DNA of 32,247 nucleotides from positions 1-32,247 of the IMG/VR virus record IMGVR_UViG_3300030060_005831. The stretch is one strand, 5' to 3'. This stretch comes from a virus. The notes under the pieces were generated by a model. The model did no database searches. It saw nothing but the letters and a program-made list of their open reading frames with translations, and had not been told where the DNA came from. Position numbers and translations under genes: made by a program. Below are positions 1-6,569 of this stretch, one piece after another; within the stretch, counting starts at the first letter, position 1, and each line of letters begins with the position of its first letter.

Positions 1-1093
1 CTGGCGGATTGCTGCGTGGGCTTTGATTACTAAACCCATATCCTTCAAGAATCTGAATGTCCGTCTGACTTGCATTAGTACTTCTGTTGCCTCCACTTGC
101 ATCTGGGTATATGTAAATCTTATTCATAGGGTATCTGGCTTTGATCTCTTGGGCAATGCTATCTGTATCGTGACTACCACTAATCTCATCAAATATTAAC
201 AATTTTTGATTTTGTACAATACCGATCACGCAGTTCATGTTCGATATATTGAAATCCAAGCCGATTCTTAAGGGTTCAAGGCCAATATCAGGTTTGACAG
301 TAGTAACATTATTCTCTCTGGAAAAGCGATCATATACCTGACCTGTAGTTAGATTGATAAACTCGCCATTAAGGTAAGCTTGCAACATTGATGGATCATA
401 GTTGCTTTGCATACGTTCAATAAAGTCACTAGGCAAATGTGGGTTGTCCTGAGTCCTCATCTTGATTAACTGCCTATCGGTTCTCTCCTTTGCTTCATCT
501 GTACCAAAGGTGTTGTATAGCCATCTGAATCCTTCTGGTGTACTTGCTGCACAAAACTGGCGAACATTACCAGCCCTTAACCTACCTAGTATTTTTGGGA
601 AGGCTTTATCTGCTATAGCTGGGCTAACAACGTCTATTTCATCAACTAATACGTGCGATAAATTTAAACCTATAATCCTCGACCAGTTCTCGAAGCTGCG
701 GCATAATAACTTGCTGTCACCTTCCTTAAAATGCAAAGTGTATTCTGGTAGTGGACTAGCTCTAAATGTATATGGAATCTCATACTGCTCAAGGAACATT
801 TCAAAGTCTGTTTGCCAAATGTCTCTTATCAATGGGGCAGTTGGTTCCATAACAGCACCAATAAATCCAATATTCATAGCAGCCAGCTTGACTGCCATAC
901 TGCACAACGCCCTAGTTTTCCCTGCTCCGTACCCTGCACTAAGTCCTACTATCTCATTCTGGTTATCAAAGAACTGTTGCTGTGGTGGGTGTAAGTCAGC
1001 CCTGATCCTATCTAATAACTCATCAGTATCAATGTCAGTGTAATGACTGCCTATGTGATCTAATACAGATCCTTCTCTACTTAAAATGCTCAA
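1..1093 (-). CDS. terL: Terminase large subunit (partial, C-terminus outside window)
   Basis: DNA-packaging motor ATPase and nuclease that docks on the portal and cuts and translocates phage DNA. The minus strand is open from 1093 to the left edge, giving 364 codons. Seen: Walker A GYGAGKT (residues 54-60), Walker B HVLVDEID (147-154), an STPEG coupling motif (184-188), and the start of the RNase H-like nuclease domain with acidic residues at D280, D302/E303 and D331. The start is a TTG at 1093 that overlaps the terS stop by 4 bases, with AGGTGA about 8 bases upstream; the frame is closed by a stop further upstream and has no ATG there. The missing end should hold the last nuclease acidic residue. 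Identity is secure; the exact start is less so. Confidence 0.93.
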   Translation of the reverse strand, partial: MSILSREGSVLDHIGSHYTDIDTDELLDRIRADLHPPQQQFFDNQNEIVGLSAGYGAGKTRALCSMAVKLAAMNIGFIGAVMEPTAPLIRDIWQTDFEMFLEQYEIPYTFRASPLPEYTLHFKEGDSKLLCRSFENWSRIIGLNLSHVLVDEIDVVSPAIADKAFPKILGRLRAGNVRQFCAASTPEGFRWLYNTFGTDEAKERTDRQLIKMRTQDNPHLPSDFIERMQSNYDPSMLQAYLNGEFINLTTGQVYDRFSRENNVTTVKPDIGLEPLRIGLDFNISNMNCVIGIVQNQKLLIFDEISGSHDTDSIAQEIKARYPMNKIYIYPDASGGNRSTNASQTDIQILEGYGFSNQSPRSNPP

Positions 1094-1413
1094 GACATCA
1101 CCTGACCGACCTTTGCCATTGAATTAATACAGCCTAAAGCAACCGTAAGCTGCCCTGATTTCCTAGCCTCTTTTGCCAGTGATGCGTATTGAGCTAAAAC
1201 TTCAGCCGTAAATTGTCTGCGGTCAATATCAAAGTCTTGCTTCAAGATCACAGTTGCCTCTTGGATATATCTATCAATAGTTCTTTGAGCTACACCCCAC
1301 TCAGTTGAGGCAAACTGACTTATTTCTGATCGAACAGTACCAACAGACATAAGCTTGGCCACTTTGTTGACTCTAAACTCATGTTCATTCTTGCTAGTTC
1401 TTCCGTTAGACAC
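1090..1413 (-). CDS. terS: Terminase small subunit
   Basis: DNA-recognition subunit of the packaging terminase, 107 aa. It lies directly upstream of terL and overlaps its start by 4 bases, the usual order. The N-terminal half fits an HTH: a repeated short-helix pattern followed by WGVAQRTIDRYIQEA (about residues 39-53), which matches the DNA-binding segment of many phage small terminases. The C-terminal half is Ala-rich and helical, consistent with the oligomerisation core. Short for the family (usually 130-180 aa), but complete from ATG to TGA. Confidence 0.8.
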   Translation of the reverse strand: MSNGRTSKNEHEFRVNKVAKLMSVGTVRSEISQFASTEWGVAQRTIDRYIQEATVILKQDFDIDRRQFTAEVLAQYASLAKEARKSGQLTVALGCINSMAKVGQVMS

Positions 1414-1449
1414 TATGGAATTATGGTTTTTATTATTCTAAATGTAGCG

Positions 1450-1578
1450 TCAATCGCTAGTTTTTGTCGATTTTCGTTGCTCTTCCCAACTTCCTATGAG
1501 GTATAAGAGATCAATTACACGCTTTCTTGCTGCTAAGATGCGGTCATTGTTGAAGCTGTCAAAGTCTTTATTTTTCAT
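1450..1578 (-). CDS. Small hypothetical protein, 42 aa
   Basis: ATG to TGA ORF whose start overlaps the stop of the upstream winged-helix gene in a TGATG arrangement, typical of translationally coupled phage genes. The product is charged and helical (MKNKDFDSFNNDRILAARKR at the N-terminus, then a short hydrophobic stretch and a polar tail). It fills most of the gap before terS. No family recognised; coding status rests on the overlap and the otherwise empty gap. Confidence 0.45.
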   Translation of the reverse strand: MKNKDFDSFNNDRILAARKRVIDLLYLIGSWEEQRKSTKTSD

Positions 1579-1892
1579 CAGAAAGGCAATGTTGATTGAC
1601 TAAAGGACTCTGGTTTTTTAGGTAAACACCAAAGATGTTCTTTCTTTCCATAATTACCCATAACAAAGTCTTTTGTTTTTTCTAGTTTGCCATCATCAGA
1701 TAAGTTTGTCATAGCTCTCCTGATTGATGTAATAGGGCAGTTCAATCCTGAGATAGAAAGCACCATTGATGGGCTTAGTGGCCTTTCGTACTGCTTGAAA
1801 CAGTTAATGATTTTCTGTTCCTGTGTTTTAGCTTTTGTTTGTGACCTAGCTAGTTCACTAGGGTTTTCATTGATTGTGTTGTAAAAAGTCAT
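1578..1892 (-). CDS. Winged-helix DNA-binding protein, 104 aa
   Basis: Likely DNA-binding regulator or replication accessory protein. Residues about 25-90 read as a winged helix: a helix (EQKIINCFKQYERPL), a PLSPSMVLSISGL turn, a recognition-helix-like ITSIRRAMTNLSDDGKL, then a wing ending in LWCL. The N-terminal 20 residues and the Pro/Ser tail look unstructured. It sits between the sigma-like HTH protein (start overlaps that stop by one base) and the small ORF before terS, so it belongs to the terminase transcription unit. A role in timing packaging genes is possible but not shown. Confidence 0.6.
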   Translation of the reverse strand: MTFYNTINENPSELARSQTKAKTQEQKIINCFKQYERPLSPSMVLSISGLNCPITSIRRAMTNLSDDGKLEKTKDFVMGNYGKKEHLWCLPKKPESFSQSTLPF

Positions 1893-2779
1893 TACTTCTC
1901 ACCCCTGATTCTTGCCCATCTTTTCTTTTGTCCAGCCGCTACAGCCAAATCATATCCACCATTAAGGATAGCTTGTTTTGTTTTTTCTGGATCGTACATA
2001 TATCTCTGAAAATAATGATCTCCAGTGAAGTAGTGTATGCCTTCTTTTAAAACACCTTTTCTTCTATAGTTTTGAATCGTATGAGAAGCAAAACCAATTA
2101 TTTTCTCTGTTTCCATGCCGTTGTATAAACCTTTCTCTGCAAAATGTTCTTTAGTTCTCATGTTTAAGTATTTTGAGTAATCAGTAGGAACATACTGAAC
2201 AGGTTTTATTAGGTTGTTAAATTCCTTCATCACTTCATTATTACGTCTTGAATTGTAAGAAAGTTTGCCTTTCCAGCCACCAGAATCTAATGAGATAAGA
2301 AATTTGTACCTTTTTTGAATCCTATGATGTGTAAATTTATAGGGATATGCAAGTCTTTCATTTATAAATCCTTCAAGAGCAATTTTTAAATATTTAATTT
2401 TTAGTTGAATCCATTTATCAATATCAGTTTTTTTCCAAAAACAATGATCTATACCACCAGATACACTTTTTTCTAGTTTTCTTGAGGGTTTTGGTAACCA
2501 GTTTTTTGCTAGTTGAACACGAATGTACTCCATTTCATATCCAGTAAGTTTTACTAAATCAAAAACAGAATACTCATCAGACATAATTTCTTCTGTTGGA
2601 TCAAAAGAAATATGTCCTGTTATATCAAATTCTTTAAGTAAGATTTGCCTTACCCACTCTCTTGTGACGTTAAATCTGTCTGCAATTTTTTGAAGTGTAT
2701 ATCCTTCTTTTCTCATGCGTAAGATGATTTCATTTCTTGCTTGTTTAAGCTCTGGTGTAACTGTGTACTGATTTTTCAT
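1892..2779 (-). CDS. DNA-binding protein with a sigma-70 region-4-like HTH and two further HTH-like segments
   Basis: 295 aa. Residues 14-50 match sigma factor region 4.2: YTLQKIADRFNVTREWVRQI corresponds to the TLEEIG..FGVTRERVRQI pattern that reads the -35 element. Residues about 70-124 look like a MerR/AlpA-type winged HTH (SVFDLVKLTGYEMEYIRVQL, then a wing FWKKTDIDKWI). Residues about 222-272 look like a third, excisionase-type HTH (EKIIGFASHTIQNYRRKGVL, wing, YMYDPEKTKQAIL). No sigma region 2 is visible, so it is not a complete sigma factor. It lies upstream of terS/terL and overlaps the Cys-rich gene upstream by 4 bases. A phage transcription regulator is the best guess; the target is unknown. 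Confidence 0.6.
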   Translation of the reverse strand: MKNQYTVTPELKQARNEIILRMRKEGYTLQKIADRFNVTREWVRQILLKEFDITGHISFDPTEEIMSDEYSVFDLVKLTGYEMEYIRVQLAKNWLPKPSRKLEKSVSGGIDHCFWKKTDIDKWIQLKIKYLKIALEGFINERLAYPYKFTHHRIQKRYKFLISLDSGGWKGKLSYNSRRNNEVMKEFNNLIKPVQYVPTDYSKYLNMRTKEHFAEKGLYNGMETEKIIGFASHTIQNYRRKGVLKEGIHYFTGDHYFQRYMYDPEKTKQAILNGGYDLAVAAGQKKRWARIRGEK

Positions 2780-3243
2780 AATGATTTGATTTGAAAGTTT
2801 GCTAATTGATCTTTTACTTTTTGTGCTTCTGGTGGAAGTGCAAATTGTTGGTTTTTAATATTTTTTTGTATAAGCTTGTTCATTAGCTTTTCTGTTTTAG
2901 TCCAGCCTTCTTTTCTCATGTTGTGTATTTCTCGAACAACGTCTATTGGTATGTCTACACCAACATTGTTTCTGATAGTGTTATCTGAATTTCTAAAACC
3001 ATGAGAGATTATCTGACCATCTATATCGTATTGAGCGTTAGCTGCATTGCAGTAACATATGAGAGCTAAATCCTGACCAGAGAACCGCCTTCCCTTGTCA
3101 TCAATGTCATAGTCTGGTAAATGATTGTTTACTAACTTGTCTGAGTTGTTGATTATGCCTGTATCATTGCAAGCATAACAAGTGTATTTAGGTGCGTTGA
3201 AAGTAACTTCTCTATCAACAGCAGATCTTTTATAATTTTTCAT
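2776..3243 (-). CDS. Cys-rich putative zinc-binding protein, 155 aa
   Basis: Not assigned to a named family. The N-terminal half holds CYACNDTG (C22, C25) and CYC (C63, C65), a DnaJ-like CxxCxxTG plus a second Cys pair that could hold zinc. The C-terminal half is helical and basic (IDVVREIHNMRKEGW, then an Asn/Lys/Gln-rich helix). It is coupled on both sides: TAATG with the 44-aa ORF upstream and ATGA with the HTH protein downstream. This suggests a nucleic-acid-binding or protein-binding helper made with the replication and packaging regulators; the function is unknown. Confidence 0.6.
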   Translation of the reverse strand: MKNYKRSAVDREVTFNAPKYTCYACNDTGIINNSDKLVNNHLPDYDIDDKGRRFSGQDLALICYCNAANAQYDIDGQIISHGFRNSDNTIRNNVGVDIPIDVVREIHNMRKEGWTKTEKLMNKLIQKNIKNQQFALPPEAQKVKDQLANFQIKSL

Positions 3244-3377
3244 TATTCTTTTTCAAATATTGTTTGTTCTATTTTTTCAAGGTCTTTTGAAATATCATAT
3301 AAAGAGCTATTAATATCCCAAGTATTACTCGCAATCTTTTCAAGAACTGCAAGTAGTTTTGTTTCAAATTCTGTCAT
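3243..3377 (-). CDS. Small acidic helical protein, 44 aa
   Basis: ATG at 3377, stop TAA at 3243-3245 overlapping the next ATG (TAATG). The product (MTEFETKLLAVLEKIASNTW, then a SSLYDISKDLEKIEQ helix) has a heptad-like pattern of hydrophobic residues and could form a short coiled coil. It fills the gap after the replication protein gene, which ends only 6 bases upstream. No family recognised. Confidence 0.5.
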   Translation of the reverse strand: MTEFETKLLAVLEKIASNTWDINSSLYDISKDLEKIEQTIFEKE

Positions 3378-3383
3378 AAGGTG

Positions 3384-4139
3384 TTAAAAAGGGGTGTTTT
3401 GTTTGGGTTTTCCTAATGTAGTTGCATTTTTAGATACTGTCAATAGATATTGTTCATATTGACCATTTTTTAGATAACGAAAACAATCAGGAAATAATGG
3501 TGTGAAGTTATCATTCTTAAGCTGCTTTGATCTGGCTCTTATATCAGCCTGTAAGCAGTCAAGTATCTTTTCCTGTGTCTTTTTACTTAACTTACTAAAT
3601 TCGGCTTTTGCAAGCTTTTTAGATTGTGATACAACTCGCATTGAAGTAGGTATCTTTCTATAAGCTTCCCAGAATGGTTCAAAAAAAGAACTAAAAGTTT
3701 TATAGTTATTTGTTTTAGTTAATATTGTTTTAGTTAGGGTCGCTGACAACGACTGGGGGGGTCGCTGTGGCGTACTGGGGGGGTAGTTCTCAACGACTGG
3801 GGTAGTATGTATCAACGACCCCGCATGAATACTGGTATCTGGCACAGGAATTGTCTTACATTGATGCCAAATTGTGACCCTATAGCAGTTTGTTCTTTGA
3901 CCATATTCATTAATCCTGTATTGCTTTTGGAGCAAACCTAGTTCTACAAGTTCAGCAACAGTCTTAATAACTTTATCTCTGGACATCTTTGCATCATTGG
4001 AAATGGTCTGATAACTAGGCCAGATGTTTGGATAATAACTTTGCAAAACCCATAAAACAGAAAGCTGAAATGGTGTTACTTTGCCCTTTAATGTTGTTGG
4101 CAAAGCTATGAATGGGGTATTCTCTGGAATAAAACTCAT
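3384..4139 (-). CDS. Replication initiation protein-like, winged helix plus DnaT/O-like C-terminus
   Basis: Probably the phage replication initiator or helicase-loading organiser. Residues about 15-90 form a winged helix of the phage-replisome type (TPFQLSVLWVLQSYYP, SYQTISNDAKMSRDKVIKTV, then a wing ending NCYRVTIW). A Pro/Thr/Ser-rich linker (about 95-140) follows. The C-terminal part has FFEPFWEAYRKIP and LFPDCFRYLKNGQYEQYLL, the pattern of the C-terminal domain of lambda O-like and other phage replication proteins. No Shine-Dalgarno is visible before ATG 4139, and the divergent rusA start is only 5 bases away. The specific mechanism is inferred. Confidence 0.65.
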   Translation of the reverse strand: MSFIPENTPFIALPTTLKGKVTPFQLSVLWVLQSYYPNIWPSYQTISNDAKMSRDKVIKTVAELVELGLLQKQYRINEYGQRTNCYRVTIWHQCKTIPVPDTSIHAGSLIHTTPVVENYPPSTPQRPPQSLSATLTKTILTKTNNYKTFSSFFEPFWEAYRKIPTSMRVVSQSKKLAKAEFSKLSKKTQEKILDCLQADIRARSKQLKNDNFTPLFPDCFRYLKNGQYEQYLLTVSKNATTLGKPKQNTPF

Positions 4140-4144
4140 TTTCT

Positions 4145-4597
4145 ATGGAATATATTATTTTTGTAAAAGGCATGGAATCTGCCCCTCAAGGCAGCAAAAA
4201 ACACGTTGGCAATGGAATAATGGTAGAGACAAGTAAGCGTCTAAAGTCATGGCGAAAACAGGTGGAAATGAGAGCAAAGTTGATAGTAACGGATATAATA
4301 TTAGAACCAGTTGAGGTTGAGGTGGTGTTCTGGTTTAAAAGACCGCTAAAACATTATTTACCTAATAAAATGATTCGTCAATCAGCACCTGTGTATATTA
4401 CGAACAAGAATAAAGGAGATTTAGACAAGCATTGTAGGTCACTTCTTGATTCTCTTACAAAATCCGCATTTGCTGACGATAGCCAAGTTGTATCTTTACA
4501 CGCTGTCAAAAAGTACTGTGATATAGAATCTGAAACTGGTGCAAACATAAAAATAAGAACAATCAATGAAACGAATTTCATGGGTGATGTGTCCTAA
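4145..4597 (+). CDS. rusA: RusA-family Holliday junction resolvase
   Basis: Structure-specific endonuclease that cuts four-way junctions during phage recombination and clears branches before packaging. 150 aa, near the usual 120-150. The signature block is present: DLDK (D92, D94, K95), the following helix LLDSL, and ADDSQV (D111, D112), matching the acidic residues that hold the metal in E. coli RusA. The N-terminal APQGSK corresponds to the family's PQGKGR-type start, which supports ATG 4145. No clear Shine-Dalgarno. It overlaps the zinc-ribbon gene by 32 bases. Confidence 0.88.
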   Translation: MEYIIFVKGMESAPQGSKKHVGNGIMVETSKRLKSWRKQVEMRAKLIVTDIILEPVEVEVVFWFKRPLKHYLPNKMIRQSAPVYITNKNKGDLDKHCRSLLDSLTKSAFADDSQVVSLHAVKKYCDIESETGANIKIRTINETNFMGDVS

Positions 4598-4763
4598 ATG
4601 CAAGGATTATACAGATCAAAAAGTAAGAAGGTCAGACCGCAATTCTAAACACGTTATTGTCAGACGCAGAGAATGTTATGAATGTGGTCATATCTGGCAC
4701 ACTATTCAATATCCAGAAATGATTGTTGAAGATATAAAAGCTAAATATATGTTGTGTGAGTAG
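4566..4763 (+). CDS. NrdR-like zinc-ribbon protein, 65 aa
   Basis: A four-Cys zinc ribbon: C9-P-K-C12 and C37-Y-E-C40, with VRRRECYECGHIWHT matching the RRRREC..C..RF.T core of the zinc ribbon of NrdR, the repressor of ribonucleotide reductase genes. The NrdR ATP-cone domain is absent, so this is a ribbon-only protein and should not be called NrdR. It overlaps rusA by 32 bases; an internal ATG at 4587 would remove most of the overlap and start just before the first Cys. Likely a small DNA- or protein-binding factor. Confidence 0.6.
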   Translation: MKRISWVMCPKCKDYTDQKVRRSDRNSKHVIVRRRECYECGHIWHTIQYPEMIVEDIKAKYMLCE

Positions 4764-4875
4764 TCGGGTGATGGATAAGCACTTCGCTTGCTCCCCTGCC
4801 TTCCCTTTGTGTTGCTTAAGGTATTGTATGGCTTTCAGACTTGCTTTGCATAAGTCATCAGGCTACCCGACTCTC
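4758..4875. other. Four-arm inverted-repeat structure, candidate structured RNA
   Basis: Between two convergent genes. Outer stem: GAG-T-AGTCGGGT (4758-4769) pairs with ACCCGACT-CTC (4865-4875), 11 pairs with one bulged T. It continues with GATG (4770-4773) against CATC (4856-4859). Inside are three arms: AAGC/GCTT (4777-4780, 4786-4789), GCC+CCTT/AAGG+GGC (4798-4807, 4818-4832), and GACTTGC/GC..AAGTC (4838-4844, 4848-4856). No U-run follows on either strand, so it is not a simple intrinsic terminator. It can fold from either strand. No known RNA family recognised. Confidence 0.5.
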
Positions 4876-5068
4876 ATAATTCATTTAAAGCGTGTTCTAA
4901 TTGAAAAACAACTCTGGAAATGATGCCAGCGTCAAGATGTTCTCTTGCTACACCAGATCCTTTAGTTGATGGGTTCTTTTTCAAAAACTGTCTGAGCCTG
5001 TGGGCATCTTCAGCTTTGATGTTGAGAAAGATGTTCATGTATCGTTTTTGGTAGCGAAGCATGGGCAA
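4874..5068 (-). CDS. Hypothetical protein, 64 aa
   Basis: Starts at ATG 5068 after AAGAGA with about 7 bases spacing, which supports this start over the internal ATG at residue 11. The product is basic in its first half and helical at the end (IISRVVFQLEHALNEL). The segment NIKAEDAHRLRQFLKKNPST has no family match I can name. Last gene of the methyltransferase operon, ending on the structured element. Confidence 0.5.
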   Translation of the reverse strand: MPMLRYQKRYMNIFLNIKAEDAHRLRQFLKKNPSTKGSGVAREHLDAGIISRVVFQLEHALNEL

Positions 5069-5092
5069 TCTCTTACATTTAGATATTAACTC

Positions 5093-5299
5093 TTAAAACA
5101 ATGGATCATCACATTCTGGAATATTTGCAGTATAAATAATATCGTCACAATTTTTTATTTGAAGCTGTAACAAAGCGATCTTTTCTATTGCAGCATAAAC
5201 TTCTTTTTTAGTTCTAGGCTCACAAAGATAATCAATAAACTTTTCTGACTCTTGTTCTAAAAAAGCTTTTTTAAATTGATATTCAAGTTTGTGATTCAT
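5093..5299 (-). CDS. Hypothetical protein, 68 aa
   Basis: Small helical, charged protein that starts 17 bases inside the 3' end of the methyltransferase gene, so it is probably coupled to it. Helices KLEYQFKKAFLEQESEKFIDYL and KKEVYAAIEKIALLQLQIKN are predicted by eye; the C-terminal tail is acidic and Pro-rich. No family recognised. Confidence 0.5.
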   Translation of the reverse strand: MNHKLEYQFKKAFLEQESEKFIDYLCEPRTKKEVYAAIEKIALLQLQIKNCDDIIYTANIPECDDPLF

Positions 5300-6569
5300 T
5301 TTCTAAATCCAAAACACGTTGTAAAGGGATAGCTGCACATTGCGGCACTAATCCGTTTCCGAGCAACTTGAGTCGGCTGGCTCGATTTGTGAGTAGTTCA
5401 GAGGCAGACCCATCAGGATCTCCACAAATTGCGGGTTCAACACCATATTCTTTCCAGTTTGGGTTGAGCAAGTGTTTTGTGTTTCTCCATCTGAAAGTAT
5501 TGTTATTGCATCCCTGAGTTTTACTCCCCATCTTTCCCCTTTCTTGTTTTCCCTGTAAAAGCTGCCGTTCTTGAATTGAACATCTTTGGCTGTCCCTCCC
5601 TCGATGTCCGATGCTGTCGGAGTTGGTAGTATTGGAGTCTTGGAAGTCCACTCCTTTGTTTTCACTGTTGTCATTTCTTTGTCGAATTGAATCTGTGTTA
5701 AATGTGGTTTTATCACTTCCCAGTCTTCGATGCTGGGATAGCTGAACCCCGCTTTGTCCTTTCTGAACCAGTGTTCTATCTTCGTTTTTTTGATTGTTGT
5801 CTTGACTGCCAGTTCCTTGATCGTTGTTTGTTCCCTTAGATAACTCACGAACTCTTCCTGACTTGGAAGATATGGCCTTTCCTGTATTTGATGATCCTGA
5901 TATATTTTCATTAACTCTGGATTGTCCTTGATGTGATTCATCATTACTTTGTCGCTCAAGGTTACTTGTATTGGTTGGCCTGATGATCTGTGAGTTTTCC
6001 CCTGCAGCATTTTGGTTGCGTGTTTCAGCCCATCTTCTCTTATATCCATCGCTGTCGGGGTCGGTAAAGTCTCTGTTAATTGCGATAAGCCACCAGCGAT
6101 CTCTGTGGTGACAGGTTCGGACATAATCGCTTGCTCGAAAAGTTCCCCATTCCGCATTATACCTTCCCTTGGAAAGCTCCCCGAGAACGATTCCCAATCC
6201 GTTATTAAGGATCGCTGCCACGTTTTCCATGATGACGTATTTGGGTCGAACCACGCATACGACTCGCATGAGTTCGTAAAAGAGACCCGACCTCGTCTCT
6301 TTTGTGATACCAAGGCGTTTGCCACTACAACTGACGTCTTGACAAGGAAATCCTCCGACCACAACGTCTGCTGAATATGGTTTTGGTTTAAAGGTTCTGA
6401 TGTCATCGTGAATAGGTACGTTAGGCCAATGTTTTTTTAATACTTTCTGACAGTATGGTTCAATTTCAACAAATTGTATTGTTTCATAACCGCCTACAAG
6501 TTTTTCAGCAGCGTAGGAGAATCCTCCACCGCCACTAAAAAGATCAATAATTTCAAGATTTTCACCCAT
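5283..6569 (-). CDS. dcm: DNA (cytosine-5) methyltransferase
   Basis: Transfers a methyl group from S-adenosylmethionine to C5 of cytosine in DNA, probably to protect phage DNA from host restriction. Motif I DLFSGGGGFS (9-18), motif IV GGFPCQ with catalytic C76, motif VI ENV (115-117), motif VIII HRDRW (155-159) and motif X LLGNGLVPQCA (402-412) are all present. Start chosen at ATG 6569 rather than the in-frame ATG at 6611: AGGAG lies 10 bases upstream and the ATGGGTGA overlap with the upstream stop is typical. Residues about 175-385, where the target-recognition domain should be, are rich in Asn, Ser, Gln, Gly and charged residues and nearly free of hydrophobic residues. A 352-codon ORF lies inside in another frame. 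Confidence 0.9.
   Translation of the reverse strand: MGENLEIIDLFSGGGGFSYAAEKLVGGYETIQFVEIEPYCQKVLKKHWPNVPIHDDIRTFKPKPYSADVVVGGFPCQDVSCSGKRLGITKETRSGLFYELMRVVCVVRPKYVIMENVAAILNNGLGIVLGELSKGRYNAEWGTFRASDYVRTCHHRDRWWLIAINRDFTDPDSDGYKRRWAETRNQNAAGENSQIIRPTNTSNLERQSNDESHQGQSRVNENISGSSNTGKAISSKSGRVRELSKGTNNDQGTGSQDNNQKNEDRTLVQKGQSGVQLSQHRRLGSDKTTFNTDSIRQRNDNSENKGVDFQDSNTTNSDSIGHRGRDSQRCSIQERQLLQGKQERGKMGSKTQGCNNNTFRWRNTKHLLNPNWKEYGVEPAICGDPDGSASELLTNRASRLKLLGNGLVPQCAAIPLQRVLDLENESQT
5348..6406 (-). CDS. Nested ORF inside dcm: methyltransferase-associated protein, 352 aa
   Basis: Entirely inside dcm on the same strand, shifted one base. It does not look like a random shadow. It has WSEDFLVKTS (16-25), SSWKTWQRSL (58-67), FPREGIMRNG (78-87), two LPTPTA-D repeats (114-121, 260-267), an HTH-like segment TTIKKTKIEHWFRKD (203-217) with FSYPSIEDWEVIKPHL after it, and LNPQFVEILMGLP (323-335). 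I recall these motifs, from memory, in proteins often found with phage and bacterial DNA methyltransferases. Its hydrophobic content is normal exactly where the Dcm frame is low-complexity. No Shine-Dalgarno is evident before ATG 6406, so how it is translated is unclear. Possible roles: target recognition or a modification partner; neither is shown. Confidence 0.55.
   Translation of the reverse strand: MTSEPLNQNHIQQTLWSEDFLVKTSVVVANALVSQKRRGRVSFTNSCESYAWFDPNTSSWKTWQRSLITDWESFSGSFPREGIMRNGELFEQAIMSEPVTTEIAGGLSQLTETLPTPTAMDIREDGLKHATKMLQGKTHRSSGQPIQVTLSDKVMMNHIKDNPELMKIYQDHQIQERPYLPSQEEFVSYLREQTTIKELAVKTTIKKTKIEHWFRKDKAGFSYPSIEDWEVIKPHLTQIQFDKEMTTVKTKEWTSKTPILPTPTASDIEGGTAKDVQFKNGSFYRENKKGERWGVKLRDAITILSDGETQNTCSTQTGKNMVLNPQFVEILMGLPLNYSQIEPADSSCSETD

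Noticed and set aside
462-1043. Plus-strand ORF of 193 codons
   Set aside because: It is the antisense of the terminase large-subunit gene, whose minus-strand frame holds all packaging motifs.
4762-4872. tRNA gene in the cloverleaf-like structure
   Set aside because: No CCA-end acceptor, anticodon loop or T-loop consensus, and too long for a tRNA without an intron.
6012-6374. Plus-strand 120-codon ORF
   Set aside because: Antisense of the Dcm motif region, with no family-like features.
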